Origin: Larkinella soli
GTDB lineage: Bacteria; Bacteroidota; Bacteroidia; Cytophagales; Spirosomataceae
DNA: 64,000 nt
Assembly: GCF_003703975.1 (NCBI RefSeq)
Contig: NZ_QTJY01000002.1
Location: forward strand, 372,001-436,000
Direction: 5' to 3'
Of this stretch, positions 9,171 through 17,052 are shown one piece after another. The notes beneath the pieces are model-generated. The model made no database searches. It saw nothing but the letters and a program-made list of their open reading frames with translations, and had not been told where the DNA came from. Position 1 is the stretch's first letter. Each line of letters starts with the position of its first letter. A program made the position numbers and the translations under genes.

Positions 9171-10421
9171 TCAGGACCCGGAGCCGCTCCGGTTCGTCTT
9201 ATAGCCGTCGAGGCCATAAAACAGAATGTAAATATAACAAAGCATGGGCAGGCTGAACGCTACGGCCCAGCCCGAAAGGTCGATCAGGACGCCCTGAAAA
9301 TAAGACACCACCGCCCCGCCGGCAATGGCCGTCGACAGCAGGCCCGACGCCCGGGTGGTGTACCGGCCCAGTCCGCTGACGGACAGTGAAAAGATAATGG
9401 CGAACATGACGGAATTGAACAGCCCCACGGCAATCAGAGACCAGACGGCGACGTAACCGGCCGTGCCGACCGAGACTCCGATCAACAGGAAAGCCGCTGC
9501 GGCACAGAAAGCCAGCGCGTTCTGTGGCCGGATGCGCTGGAGCAGCCAGGCCCCCGCCAGCCGGCCGACGAGCATCCCGCCCCAGTAAAAGGAAACGAAC
9601 CCGTTGGCTTCCGACTCCGGGATGGCGAGCGTATCGGCGATGTAATTGGTCAGAAAGGTGCCGACGGTTACCTCCGCCCCCACGTAGAAAAAAATACCGC
9701 CGATGCCGAACCGCAGATTCCGGAACCCGAACATACTCCGGGGTTCCGCTTCGGTTGAATCCGGTTTGGCCGGCCCGACGGCGGGAAGCCGGAGCCGCCC
9801 CACCGCCAGCGCAATGACCAGGAGCAGGGCCGCAATGCCGAGATAGGGATACCGGACAGCCTCGCTTCCGGCCTGCGCCTGCCGGAGCGGGCCGAGAAGA
9901 AACCAGGCGCCGAAGACCGGGGCCGTGGTGGTGCCGACCGACCCTACCCCCTGAATGAGCGTCAGCCGGGAGGAGGCCGTGCGGGCCGGGCCAAGAACGG
10001 TGATGTAGGGATTGGCGGCCACCTGAAGCAGCACGATGCCGACGGCGAGAATGAACAGGGCGGCCAGAAACAGGGAATATTCGTGAAGCAGGGAGGCCGG
10101 ATAAAACAACAGCGCCCCCACGGCCGCCATCCCGAAACCGGCCACCATCCCGCGTTTATAGCCGGTTTTCCCGACGATCCTTCCCGCCGGAACCGACATG
10201 AGTCCGTAGGTCAGGAAGAAATAAAACTGCACCAGCGACGACTGGGCGTAGCTGAGACTGAACCCCTTTTTGAAAAACGGCACCAGCGTATCGTTCAGGC
10301 AGGTGATGAAACCCATCATGAAATACAGCACCGACAGCGAAATCAGGGCCGGGGTGTAGGAGCGGCTTTCCGGATCGGCGGTGGCCGGAAGACCGGCCGT
10401 TCGGGCGGGGAGGTGGGCCAT
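9171..10421 (-). CDS. Sugar MFS transporter, FucP/GluP family
   Basis: This 416-residue protein has 12 predicted membrane helices. The first helix, YFMMGFITCLNDTLVPFFKK, carries the N-D pair typical of the fucose/glucose:proton symporter group. The loop GRIVGKTGYKRG matches the MFS signature between helices 2 and 3. It should import a monosaccharide across the inner membrane with protons. Its position between the AGE-type epimerase and the exported oxidoreductases suggests that it takes up the product of the periplasmic steps. It lies 4 bases after the epimerase gene and 5 before the FAD enzyme gene. Confidence 0.9.
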   Translation of the reverse strand: MAHLPARTAGLPATADPESRSYTPALISLSVLYFMMGFITCLNDTLVPFFKKGFSLSYAQSSLVQFYFFLTYGLMSVPAGRIVGKTGYKRGMVAGFGMAAVGALLFYPASLLHEYSLFLAALFILAVGIVLLQVAANPYITVLGPARTASSRLTLIQGVGSVGTTTAPVFGAWFLLGPLRQAQAGSEAVRYPYLGIAALLLVIALAVGRLRLPAVGPAKPDSTEAEPRSMFGFRNLRFGIGGIFFYVGAEVTVGTFLTNYIADTLAIPESEANGFVSFYWGGMLVGRLAGAWLLQRIRPQNALAFCAAAAFLLIGVSVGTAGYVAVWSLIAVGLFNSVMFAIIFSLSVSGLGRYTTRASGLLSTAIAGGAVVSYFQGVLIDLSGWAVAFSLPMLCYIYILFYGLDGYKTNRSGSGS

Positions 10422-10425
10422 AGGG

Positions 10426-11619
10426 TCAGAGAGGAAGAACCGGGGTGGGCTGCCGGTCTGCGATGGCCTCCAGGGTTTTCCAGCACTGGTACAGCCCGCG
10501 CGGAATGTGGAAACAGCCTTTCCATTTCCCGCCTTTCAGGGGCAGCAGCACCTCCCCCTGCCGGTTGAGGTACCCGTACCATTCCCCGTGGACCGGGTCG
10601 GGAAAATGGTCCCATGTATACCGGTGTACCTTTTCAAACCAGGTCAGGCAGCGTGCGTCGCCGGTATGCAGGTAACCCTTCAGGAGGCTGACGATGGTTT
10701 CGATGTGAACCCACCACAGCTTCTGATCCCATTCCAGTTGCTGGGGCGGGTTTCCCCGGCAGTCGAGGAAGTAGAAAATACCGCCGTATTTCGGGTCCCA
10801 GCCGAATTCGAGGGTGTTGATCGTAATGTCGACGGCCTTTCGGATCGTGGCCTGGTCGGACGAGCGCCCGGCGAGGTCCATGATGAACCACATGGCTTCC
10901 AGGCCGTGTCCCGGATTGACCAGCCGCCCTTCGAACGAATCGGAAAAGGAGCCGTCCGGCCCCACGTTTTCCGAAACGAGGCCGAGTTCCGGCCGGTAAA
11001 AGACGTCCATAACCGTCCGGATGCCGCTGGAGATGGTCCCCTGCACCAGTTCCGGCTCCAGCAGGGGCTCCATTTCCAGCACGAGGTTGCAGAGAATCAT
11101 CGGCAGGGCGAAGCTTTGCAGCGGGCGGGTATCCGGGTAGACTTTCGAGTAACGCCCCTTGGGATTTTCGCGCCGGCGAAGAATGTTCAGGAAGGTATCG
11201 ACGGCCAGATCGGCGTACGGCTTGTGCCGGGTCGCCAGATACAACTGCCCGAAGGCCATGGCCGCGAAGCAGTCGGAGAAGATATTATAAGGCTGTACCA
11301 GCGGCCGGCCCTCGCGGGTAAGGGCAAAATACCAGTTGCCCTCCGCGTCCCGGCCATGCTTCCGGAGAAATTCCGCGCCCTGAACCGCAAAATCGAGCCA
11401 TTCCGGTTTCTTTTCAACCCGGTTGTACAGCATCGAGAACGTCCAGACCTGACGACACTGAAGCCAGACGAACTTATCGGTATCATACACCCGACCGGCG
11501 GTATCCAGACACGTCAGAAAACCCCCGAAGGCCGGATCAGCCGAGTGATCGAGCCAGAAGGGAACGACGTCCTCCAGCAGGTTGTCGCGATATAGATTCA
11601 AATAATCACCCAAATGCAT
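10426..11619 (-). CDS. AGE family epimerase/isomerase (N-acylglucosamine 2-epimerase fold)
   Basis: The protein is about 397 residues with no signal peptide, hence cytoplasmic. It shows the (alpha/alpha)6-barrel pattern of AGE, cellobiose 2-epimerase and mannose isomerase. Conserved motifs include [31 protein letters not shown] and [10 protein letters not shown], which carry the active-site Arg and His positions. The open frame extends 8 codons upstream to a TTG at 11643, but the ATG at 11619 gives the usual family N-terminus ([19 protein letters not shown]) and is preferred. It is the first gene of the sugar operon, transcribed from the AT-rich gap to its right. Whether it acts on GlcNAc/ManNAc, mannose or a disaccharide cannot be told. 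Confidence 0.88.
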   Translation of the reverse strand: MHLGDYLNLYRDNLLEDVVPFWLDHSADPAFGGFLTCLDTAGRVYDTDKFVWLQCRQVWTFSMLYNRVEKKPEWLDFAVQGAEFLRKHGRDAEGNWYFALTREGRPLVQPYNIFSDCFAAMAFGQLYLATRHKPYADLAVDTFLNILRRRENPKGRYSKVYPDTRPLQSFALPMILCNLVLEMEPLLEPELVQGTISSGIRTVMDVFYRPELGLVSENVGPDGSFSDSFEGRLVNPGHGLEAMWFIMDLAGRSSDQATIRKAVDITINTLEFGWDPKYGGIFYFLDCRGNPPQQLEWDQKLWWVHIETIVSLLKGYLHTGDARCLTWFEKVHRYTWDHFPDPVHGEWYGYLNRQGEVLLPLKGGKWKGCFHIPRGLYQCWKTLEAIADRQPTPVLPL

Positions 11620-12187
11620 GCCTGATCGATATGCCAAAATCAAAGACCTCTACAAATTGTTAGCTTCCGGTAAGCTGGAAATCACCTGACTTAATATTTA
11701 TTTTTATAAAGAAGAAGCCAATTTAGCAAACTTATTAAAAAGCCTTCTAAAATAAGTCTTTAAAATTATTAACTGTCCGAAAGGGTTCCTTTCACTGCGA
11801 ACGGTGCGTGCAGACGTATTACTTAGTTTTCATAGTTTAATCCGGCTGGTTAAACCGGCCGGATGCCGGCCTCAGGAATTGTCTTATTCGGACATGGCGG
11901 AAAGTTCTTCGAACAGAAAACCGGCTATGCGGTGACTCTACATATAATAGCTGAACAAAAACAAAATCACGCTATCAGCCTTATAATTACCTTATTATAA
12001 AATTACCACCAATTATAACCACCGTGTTTCCTGCTTTTTACTACCAAATTATTGAGAAATAGAATGATTAAAAATTAGACGATTCCGGTACCGAATAATC
12101 AGATTTCAAGGCCGCTCCCTCGTAAAATTTACTCATCTCCTTTCCAAAAGGTTAGTTTAGTCAACCCTTATACGTTGACCTTGCAAG
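11620..12187. other. AT-rich gene-free gap upstream of the sugar operon
   Basis: This stretch of nearly 570 bases is markedly more AT-rich than its surroundings, and I found no credible reading frame in it. It must hold the promoter of the sugar operon on the minus strand. One exact match to the Bacteroidota -7 box on that strand lies at 11727-11734 (CAAACTTA on the plus strand), without a convincing -33 partner. A weak GC-rich inverted repeat (CCGGCTGGTT / AACCGGCCGG) lies near 11843-11863. It also contains the upstream region of the small plus-strand gene at 12188. Confidence 0.6.
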
Positions 12188-12397
12188 ATGATCAGGCTTT
12201 TGAATCTTCTGTCCTTTGTTCTGATGAGTTTTGGGATCCGGGACTACCTGCTGGGATCCGCCTGGTGGCGGTCATCCGTTCACCACGGCCTGACCGATCC
12301 GCTGTCGACCCTGGTCGGCATGATAATTGGTGGAATCATTACCGTTGGTGTGATGAATCTGGTTGGAGATGCCGTTGACCGGAAAAAGGTCCAATAA
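12188..12397 (+). CDS. Small putative membrane protein, unknown function
   Basis: The 69-residue frame has two hydrophobic stretches (about 3-22, and 42-61 containing GMIIGGIITVGVMNLVG), ending in a short charged tail (DRKKVQ). This looks like a two-helix inner-membrane protein. A hairpin terminator follows 28 bases after the stop, which supports a real transcript. I do not recognise the family. An overlapping frame at 12175-12378 has no such pattern and is discounted. The gene stands alone between the AT-rich gap and the broken LytTR gene. Confidence 0.55.
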   Translation: MIRLLNLLSFVLMSFGIRDYLLGSAWWRSSVHHGLTDPLSTLVGMIIGGIITVGVMNLVGDAVDRKKVQ

Positions 12398-12424
12398 GGA
12401 AGCCATACATTTGGTAGCCTGCAC

Positions 12425-12450
12425 AGACCCGGCATTTTGTCGGGTCTTGT
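12425..12450 (+). terminator. Hairpin terminator after the small membrane protein gene
   Basis: The arms AGACCCG (12425-12431) and CGGGTCT (12441-12447) are separated by 9 bases and followed by a short T-rich run. It lies 28 bases after the stop at 12397. Confidence 0.6.
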
Positions 12451-12664
12451 CTTTGGGGGAATCGACTCTTCCCTTCCCCTCCCTGGACGGTTGACCGCCG
12501 GAAGTTTCACCCCAAAAATTTATTCCCGATACCCGTTAAACCTCCGGCGAAAGGGACTGTCAAACGCTCATTTGTAACCGATTAAGAGAAAATGTTTCGT
12601 TTTTGATACCATTTCGTCGGCTACGGTTTAGACTGCAACCATTTCCAATTAACTATTACATGCA

Positions 12665-13015
12665 ATGACCAACAAATTCCCGGGTTTCCTCCGTCTGCCA
12701 TCCTTAACCTATTTCGTGCCGATCATGGAAGTGGTCTGGCTGGAGGCAAAAGGCAACTACACCCTGGTACATCTTGAAAACGACAGGGAGGTGCTGACCG
12801 CCAAAACACTGGGGGTCTGGCAGCATTAGCTGACTACCTTCATCCGACTGAGCAAAGGTGCGCTTATCAATCGTGAACACATTGCGGAATTGCGGCAGGA
12901 ATCTGCCAAAAAAGTGGAGATTGTTCTGACCAACGGCCTGGTGCTTGGCGTGGCCCGACGCCGGATTGCTCCGGTTCTTGAGGCTCTGAAATCCGAGCCT
13001 ATGCTGATGCTGTAA
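12665..13015 (+). pseudogene. LytTR DNA-binding domain protein interrupted by an in-frame TAG
   Basis: Read from ATG 12665 to TAA 13013-13015, the frame encodes 116 codons of a stand-alone LytTR domain. It has VVWLEAKGNYTLVHLENDRE, the typical strand-loop of the family, then FIRLSKGALINREHIAEL, the second half. A single TAG at 12827-12829 (codon 55) falls exactly between them, within KTLGVWQH-stop-LTTFIRLS. Both sides remain in frame and well conserved, so the loss is recent or the codon is read through. One base change at the TAG would restore an open frame (CAG, for example, would give Gln). Short LytTR-only regulators are common in this bacterial group. A strong hairpin follows the final stop. 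Confidence 0.8.
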
Positions 13016-13024
13016 AACGGTAAA

Positions 13025-13054
13025 GGCCGGATCGGAATTCAGACCGATCCGGCC
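13025..13054 (+). terminator. Hairpin terminator after the LytTR pseudogene
   Basis: A perfect 11-base stem, GGCCGGATCGG (13025-13035) with CCGATCCGGCC (13044-13054), has an 8-base loop. It begins 10 bases after the TAA at 13015. No clear T-run follows, so it may serve the convergent receiver gene as well. Confidence 0.6.
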
Positions 13055-13105
13055 CGTCCGGAGACCTCCCGCTGCCGATCGTCTCTCCGGTTCAGGCCGA
13101 CGCTA

Positions 13106-13456
13106 TCAATTGATTTCCCGCTTCAGCAGAATCTGATTGGCCCCCGCCTGGCGGCACATCGCTTCCCATTCCGGATCATCCAGACTGGTGCAGACTACCG
13201 TATCTATTGTCTGGTAGACGGGGTGGTCACGCAGGGTTTCCAGCACTTCCAGCCCCCGGTGATCCGGCAGGTCGATGTCCAGCAAAAGGAGCTGGGGCAT
13301 CACCGCCTGCTGATCCAGATAATACCAGAGTTCCGAAGCGCCCGGCAGGCAGACAAACTGGAAGCCGTTCCGCCTGTTGTCGGCGGGCACCCTATCGGCC
13401 AGACAGTTGCGCAGGTCCCGGCCAACGAACAGAATATTGTAATGATTTGTATTCAT
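13106..13456 (-). CDS. Single-domain response regulator receiver, degenerate acidic pocket
   Basis: The protein is 116 residues from ATG 13456; an upstream in-frame start at 13492 adds 12 unconvincing residues. The receiver fold is recognisable. The phospho-acceptor Asp is in LLLLDIDLP near residue 61, the switch Ser/Thr in VVCTS, and the conserved Lys in ILLKREIN at the C-terminus. The acidic pair that holds magnesium in the first strand is reduced to FVGRD instead of the usual DDD/DDE, so phosphorylation may be weak. There is no output domain. It converges with the broken LytTR gene and has an exact -7 box 21 bases upstream. Confidence 0.8.
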   Translation of the reverse strand: MNTNHYNILFVGRDLRNCLADRVPADNRRNGFQFVCLPGASELWYYLDQQAVMPQLLLLDIDLPDHRGLEVLETLRDHPVYQTIDTVVCTSLDDPEWEAMCRQAGANQILLKREIN

Positions 13457-13476
13457 CCTTTGTAATGGTTGGAATA

Positions 13477-13484
13477 CAAAATTA
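13477..13484 (-). promoter_or_regulatory. Candidate -7 box for the receiver gene
   Basis: The plus strand reads CAAAATTA, so the minus strand reads TAATTTTG, a match to the Bacteroidota -7 consensus TAnnTTTG. It lies about 21 bases upstream of ATG 13456. No clear -33 element was found. Confidence 0.4.
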
Positions 13485-13604
13485 CGCACCATGTCTGGTA
13501 AACCCGGTTATAGGGCCGTTAAAGTTGCCGATAAGTCGATTAAAAACAAGTTAAATTTTTTGTCTGCTAAATAAAAACGGGATTTCATCCTTCCAAAGTC
13601 GGGC

Positions 13605-14228
13605 TCAGGCTAAATGAGCCGGAAGCGGCAGGCCGGCACTCGTTGCGTCGGGTTGAGGCTGATCCCGGACCGTCCGAACCGGAATCACCCCCGACCAGAT
13701 CGGCAGGGCCAGGTCCTCCGGCTCGTCGTTGGGGCCGCCCGTCCGGACTTTGGCCGAGGCTTCCTCCAGCGGGAAGGCCAGCACCGTCGTTTTCCGGACC
13801 TCGCTTTCGGTTTCCGGCCGCAGGCACTCCCAGCGGCCCGGCACCAGCTGATCCGTGATGCGGGCCAGCGCCTTCACCTTCTCCTCCCCGTTTTCCACCT
13901 TCTCCGCCCGCGCAAAAACCACCACCGAACGGTAATTGACCGAGTGGCTGAAACCGCTTTTAGCCAGCACCAGCCCGTCCACCAGCGTCACCGTGAGGCA
14001 AACCGGCCCGCCGTTTTCGAGTTCCCGGATGAAGTGGCTGCCCACCGATCCGTGAATGAACAGCCGGTTTCCCTCCCGCCCGTACGCGGTCGGAATAGCC
14101 CGGGGTTCGCCGTCGGAAACATAACTGACCGTACAGAAAAGCCCTTCGTCCAGAATGGCATGGATGGTTTCTTCGTCGTAAACGGCTCTTTTTGCCAGGC
14201 GGCTGGGGGTAGTACGGGGTGTTTTCAT
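13605..14228 (-). CDS. Pyridoxamine 5'-phosphate oxidase family protein (split-barrel flavin binder)
   Basis: The 207-residue protein is of the Pyridox_ox_2 type. Its split-barrel begins after residue 20, with FCTVSYVSDGEPRAIPTAYG and LFIHGSVGSHFIRELENG, the usual FMN/F420-contacting strands, then VNYRSVVVFARAEKVEN. It is probably cytoplasmic. The C-terminal tail after about residue 180 is Pro-rich and variable. The gene is divergent from a MocR/PdxR-type regulator with only 90 bases between the starts. In this common arrangement the MocR protein controls a PNPOx-like gene, so a link to vitamin B6 metabolism is likely but unproven. A candidate promoter overlaps the shared region. Confidence 0.88.
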   Translation of the reverse strand: MKTPRTTPSRLAKRAVYDEETIHAILDEGLFCTVSYVSDGEPRAIPTAYGREGNRLFIHGSVGSHFIRELENGGPVCLTVTLVDGLVLAKSGFSHSVNYRSVVVFARAEKVENGEEKVKALARITDQLVPGRWECLRPETESEVRKTTVLAFPLEEASAKVRTGGPNDEPEDLALPIWSGVIPVRTVRDQPQPDATSAGLPLPAHLA

Positions 14229-14255
14229 CTTCGGATTTCATTGATTTTGACCGGA

Positions 14256-14285
14256 CAAAATTGCTCCTTTACCGGCGCATCCCAA
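14256..14285 (-). promoter_or_regulatory. Candidate promoter for the PNPOx-like gene
   Basis: On the minus strand, TTG (14285-14283) is followed after 19 bases by CAATTTTG (14263-14256). This matches 7 of 8 positions of the pattern TAnnTTTG. It sits 28 bases upstream of the start at 14228, within the divergent MocR/PNPOx region. Confidence 0.4.
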
Positions 14286-14318
14286 TCATCCGGTTTTTGG
14301 AAAACAGATAGTCCGGTT

Positions 14319-15875
14319 ATGATTCCCTTCAAGACACTGATTACCCTCGACCGCTCGTCGGCCCAGCCGGTTTTCCTGCAACTGGCCGAGCAACTGGGCC
14401 GGATGGTCCGGGAGGGCGTGCTCGAACCCGGATGGAAACTGCCCGGGACGCGCCGGCTGGCCCAGCTGCTCGACCTGCACCGGCGCACCGTCGTGGCCGC
14501 CTACGACGAACTGCTGGCCCAGGGCTGGCTGGAAGCGCGGCCCGGCAGCGGCACCTACATCCCCGATCATCTTCCCCAGCCGCTTCCCCAGGCCCTGACG
14601 CCCGGAGAAGCCCCACCGGACCCCGGCCGCCGGCCCGGTTATCTGTTTTCCCGGCCGGACCATATCCAGATGCCGGTATTATCGCCCGATACCCCGCTCC
14701 GGCTCGACGACGGTTTCCCCGACATCCGGCTGGCACCGATGGACGAACTCGCCCGCGCCTACCGAAGTTACTTCCGATGGGGAAAACCGCAGCGGCATTT
14801 CGGGTATGCGGACACCCGGGGGCATCCCCTCCTGCAGGCCGAACTTTCGGCCTACCTGAACGAAACCCGGGCGCTGCGCACGACGCCCGAAAATATTCTG
14901 ATTACCCGGGGCAGCATCATGGGCATCCACCTGAGCAGCCTCTTGCTGCTCCGTCCAGGCGATACGGTCGTGGTGGGAGAAACCAACTGGGCCGGCGCCG
15001 ACATGAATTTCCGGCAGGCCGGTGCAGTGGTGCAGACAGTGCCGGTCGACGGGTTCGGGCTGGATGTCGACGCCCTGGCCGACTGGTGTCGCCGGCGGCC
15101 CGTCCGGCTGGTCTACCTCACCCCTCACCACCACTACCCTACCACTGTGACCCTCCGGGCCGACCGGCGGCTTCAGCTCCTGCAGCTGAGCCGGGAATAC
15201 GGTTTTGCCGTCATCGAGGATGACTATGATTTCGATTTTCACTACCTCGGCCGGCCTATTCTGCCGCTGGCGAGCGCCGACCGGCACGGAATGGTGATCC
15301 ACGTCGGCTCCCTGTCCAAATCCATCGCTCCGGCCTTCCGGATCGGCTATGTGGCGGCTCCGGTCGAGGTGATCGACGAACTGGCCCGGCTGCGCCGGAT
15401 CATCGACCGGCAGGGCGACCCCATGCTGGAATTTGCCGTCGGGCAGCTCTTCCGGAACGGCGACATCCGACGGCATCTGAAAAAATCCCTGAAAACCTAC
15501 CAGACCCGGCGGGATCATTTCTGCCGCCTGCTGACGAGCGAACTGGCCGGGGCGGTGGAGTTCACCAGACCGGACGGCGGGCTGGCCGTCTGGACCCGGT
15601 TCGACCCGGCCATCGACCTGCCGCTGCTGGCGCGACAGGCCCGGCAGGAGGGCCTGTTCTTTTCCGACGGAACCCAGCACGATCTGCCCGGCCGCCGGCT
15701 GAACGGCACCCGGCTGGGCTTTGCCTCCAGCACCGAAGAAGAACTCGAAAAAAGTGTGGCGATCCTGCACCGACTCCTCGGTCGGACCGGCGCCGTTCCG
15801 GCCGGAATCCGCGCTAAGAAAACTTCTGAAATAAAGGAGATAAATCCTGTTCAACTAAAAACGGCCGTAGACTAA
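14319..15875 (+). CDS. MocR/PdxR-type transcriptional regulator (GntR HTH plus aminotransferase fold)
   Basis: The protein is 518 residues from ATG 14319. The open frame reaches much further upstream, but that part runs antisense through the PNPOx-like gene and is spurious. A GntR winged helix occupies about 10-80 (KLPGTRRLAQLLDLHRRTVV; GSGTYIP). A proline-rich linker follows, then a fold-type I aminotransferase domain. Visible PLP contacts are DDYDFDF near 301 and the Schiff-base lysine Lys334 in HVGSLSKSIAP, followed by Arg341. Such regulators sense PLP and control vitamin B6 genes. The adjacent divergent PNPOx-like gene is the natural target. The last ~20 residues are AT-rich and unconserved. 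Confidence 0.9.
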   Translation: MIPFKTLITLDRSSAQPVFLQLAEQLGRMVREGVLEPGWKLPGTRRLAQLLDLHRRTVVAAYDELLAQGWLEARPGSGTYIPDHLPQPLPQALTPGEAPPDPGRRPGYLFSRPDHIQMPVLSPDTPLRLDDGFPDIRLAPMDELARAYRSYFRWGKPQRHFGYADTRGHPLLQAELSAYLNETRALRTTPENILITRGSIMGIHLSSLLLLRPGDTVVVGETNWAGADMNFRQAGAVVQTVPVDGFGLDVDALADWCRRRPVRLVYLTPHHHYPTTVTLRADRRLQLLQLSREYGFAVIEDDYDFDFHYLGRPILPLASADRHGMVIHVGSLSKSIAPAFRIGYVAAPVEVIDELARLRRIIDRQGDPMLEFAVGQLFRNGDIRRHLKKSLKTYQTRRDHFCRLLTSELAGAVEFTRPDGGLAVWTRFDPAIDLPLLARQARQEGLFFSDGTQHDLPGRRLNGTRLGFASSTEEELEKSVAILHRLLGRTGAVPAGIRAKKTSEIKEINPVQLKTAVD

Positions 15876-15902
15876 ACAGACAAAAAAGTCAGCGGATAAG
15901 GG

Positions 15903-15933
15903 TTGACTTTCGCAGGGATTCGCTTTATATTTA
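15903..15933 (+). promoter_or_regulatory. Candidate promoter for the WapI-like gene
   Basis: TTG (15903-15905) is followed after 20 bases by TATATTTA (15926-15933). This fits the Bacteroidota pattern TTG-N19-21-TAnnTTTG at all but the last base, 24 bases upstream of ATG 15958. Confidence 0.5.
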
Positions 15934-15957
15934 TCTGAAAATCTGGAACAAACATCT

Positions 15958-16431
15958 ATGCTGATTTTACGACAGGGAGGAAATAGTCTGCTTCTTGACG
16001 TACTGGACTATCAGGAAGCGGAAGCCGCTGATACGCTCGCCAGCAATGAGCTTCTGGTAAGCATCGAACTTCGGTCCCGGGGTCGGTCCTCGCTGATCAC
16101 GGCGGTGCTTCTCTCCACCTTTGAACTTTCTTCCATTGCCGACTGGCTGGAGGTCGTTGCCTCCGGGACCGGCTGCGATCCCATCCGGCTGGCCACCCCT
16201 GATCTTCACTTCGACGTCGTCCGGCAGCCGGGCAACCTCTACCACCTGAGCATTTATATGGAGGGCAATGCGGCTCCCCAGTGGAACGGCGACCATTTCG
16301 TGGCCGAACCGTTTACGATCCGGTTCGAGGTGGACTCCATCCAGCTCCGGAATGCCGCCCGCGAATTGCGTCTCCTCCACTTCCGGTTCCCGACTCAGGC
16401 CGGACGTCCGCTCGATCGGCAGCTTCACTGA
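15958..16431 (+). CDS. WapI-like small protein, function unknown
   Basis: The 157-residue soluble protein has no signal or membrane segment. The layout resembles the WapI immunity family: a strand with NELLVSIELRSRGRSS, a helix with LSTFELSSIADWLEVVASG, a strand with PDLHFDVV, then an acidic C-terminal half with FTIRFEVDSIQLRNAARELR. WapI itself is the antitoxin of a contact-dependent nuclease toxin, but many solitary homologues occur without any toxin, and none is seen here. The match is by pattern only, so the function should be treated as unknown. It has a good candidate promoter of its own. Confidence 0.6.
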   Translation: MLILRQGGNSLLLDVLDYQEAEAADTLASNELLVSIELRSRGRSSLITAVLLSTFELSSIADWLEVVASGTGCDPIRLATPDLHFDVVRQPGNLYHLSIYMEGNAAPQWNGDHFVAEPFTIRFEVDSIQLRNAARELRLLHFRFPTQAGRPLDRQLH

Positions 16432-16698
16432 ACGTTGGTACCATTAAAAAAGATGTTGCCTTTCTGTTGAACCCTGAATCAACAAATTCGCTGAAAAACA
16501 TTAAATTAGGTGCGTATACTATACGTCCGGAGAAGTGGCCGGTTTGTAGAAGCAGGCTTCGACACGCGTATACAAAATGGCCCTGGAAGCGAATGCAGGC
16601 CGGTTGGCCGCTGGCCCTTTTGCCTTCGGTCGATCCGGAAAACCGTCTGACTGCCCGATGGAGGCCGTCGTAAGATTAAACAAAACCCTGGTAAACCC

Positions 16699-17052
16699 AT
16701 GAAAACCCTGAAATTCGGAGCGGCCGCACTGCTGCTGACCCTCGGCACCGCCTTTACGGTTCTGCACCACGGCTGGTCCAACTACGACCAGAATATCGTT
16801 CTGGATTATACCGGGACCATCGAGTCCTCCAAATACGAAAACCCCCATGCCACCGCCCGCCTGAAGGACAAGGACAAGACCTGGACGGTCGTGCTGGCCC
16901 CCACCACCCGTATGCAGGACCGGGGCGTCACGCCCGAGATGATCAGGGCCGGGGCGTCGGTCCGCGTGGTGGGCTATCCGCACAAGCAGATCAAGGATGA
17001 AATGCGGGTGGAACGCATCTTCATCGACGGCCAGAAATACGAACTGCGCTGA
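16699..17052 (+). CDS. DUF6152 family exported protein
   Basis: The 117-residue protein has a signal peptide (about 1-20, AAALLLTLGTAFTVLHHG). The family pattern follows: HHGWSNYDQNIVLDYTGTIE, PHATARL, TWTVVLAPTTRMQDRGV and a C-terminal ERIFIDGQKYELR. It probably folds as a small OB-like beta barrel in the periplasm. DUF6152 proteins have no established function. The stop overlaps the start of the DUF6644 membrane protein by one base, so the two are translationally coupled and probably act together. Confidence 0.8.
   Translation: MKTLKFGAAALLLTLGTAFTVLHHGWSNYDQNIVLDYTGTIESSKYENPHATARLKDKDKTWTVVLAPTTRMQDRGVTPEMIRAGASVRVVGYPHKQIKDEMRVERIFIDGQKYELR

Noticed and set aside
1-11619. Interpretation of the operon as a sialic acid utilisation locus
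   Set aside because: AGE, an MFS importer, a ROK protein and an esterase fit, but no sialic acid lyase, sialidase or NanM is visible, the importer is FucP-type and the ROK protein has an HTH. It remains possible only if missing genes lie left of the window.
12665-13015. The LytTR gene as a functional gene using TAG as a sense codon
   Set aside because: No suppressor tRNA can be seen and no other gene in the window has an in-frame TAG, so a pseudogene or sequencing error is simpler.
15958-16431. The WapI-like gene as half of a toxin-immunity pair
   Set aside because: No WapA-type or other toxin gene is adjacent; neighbours are a MocR regulator and DUF6152, so immunity is not supported.
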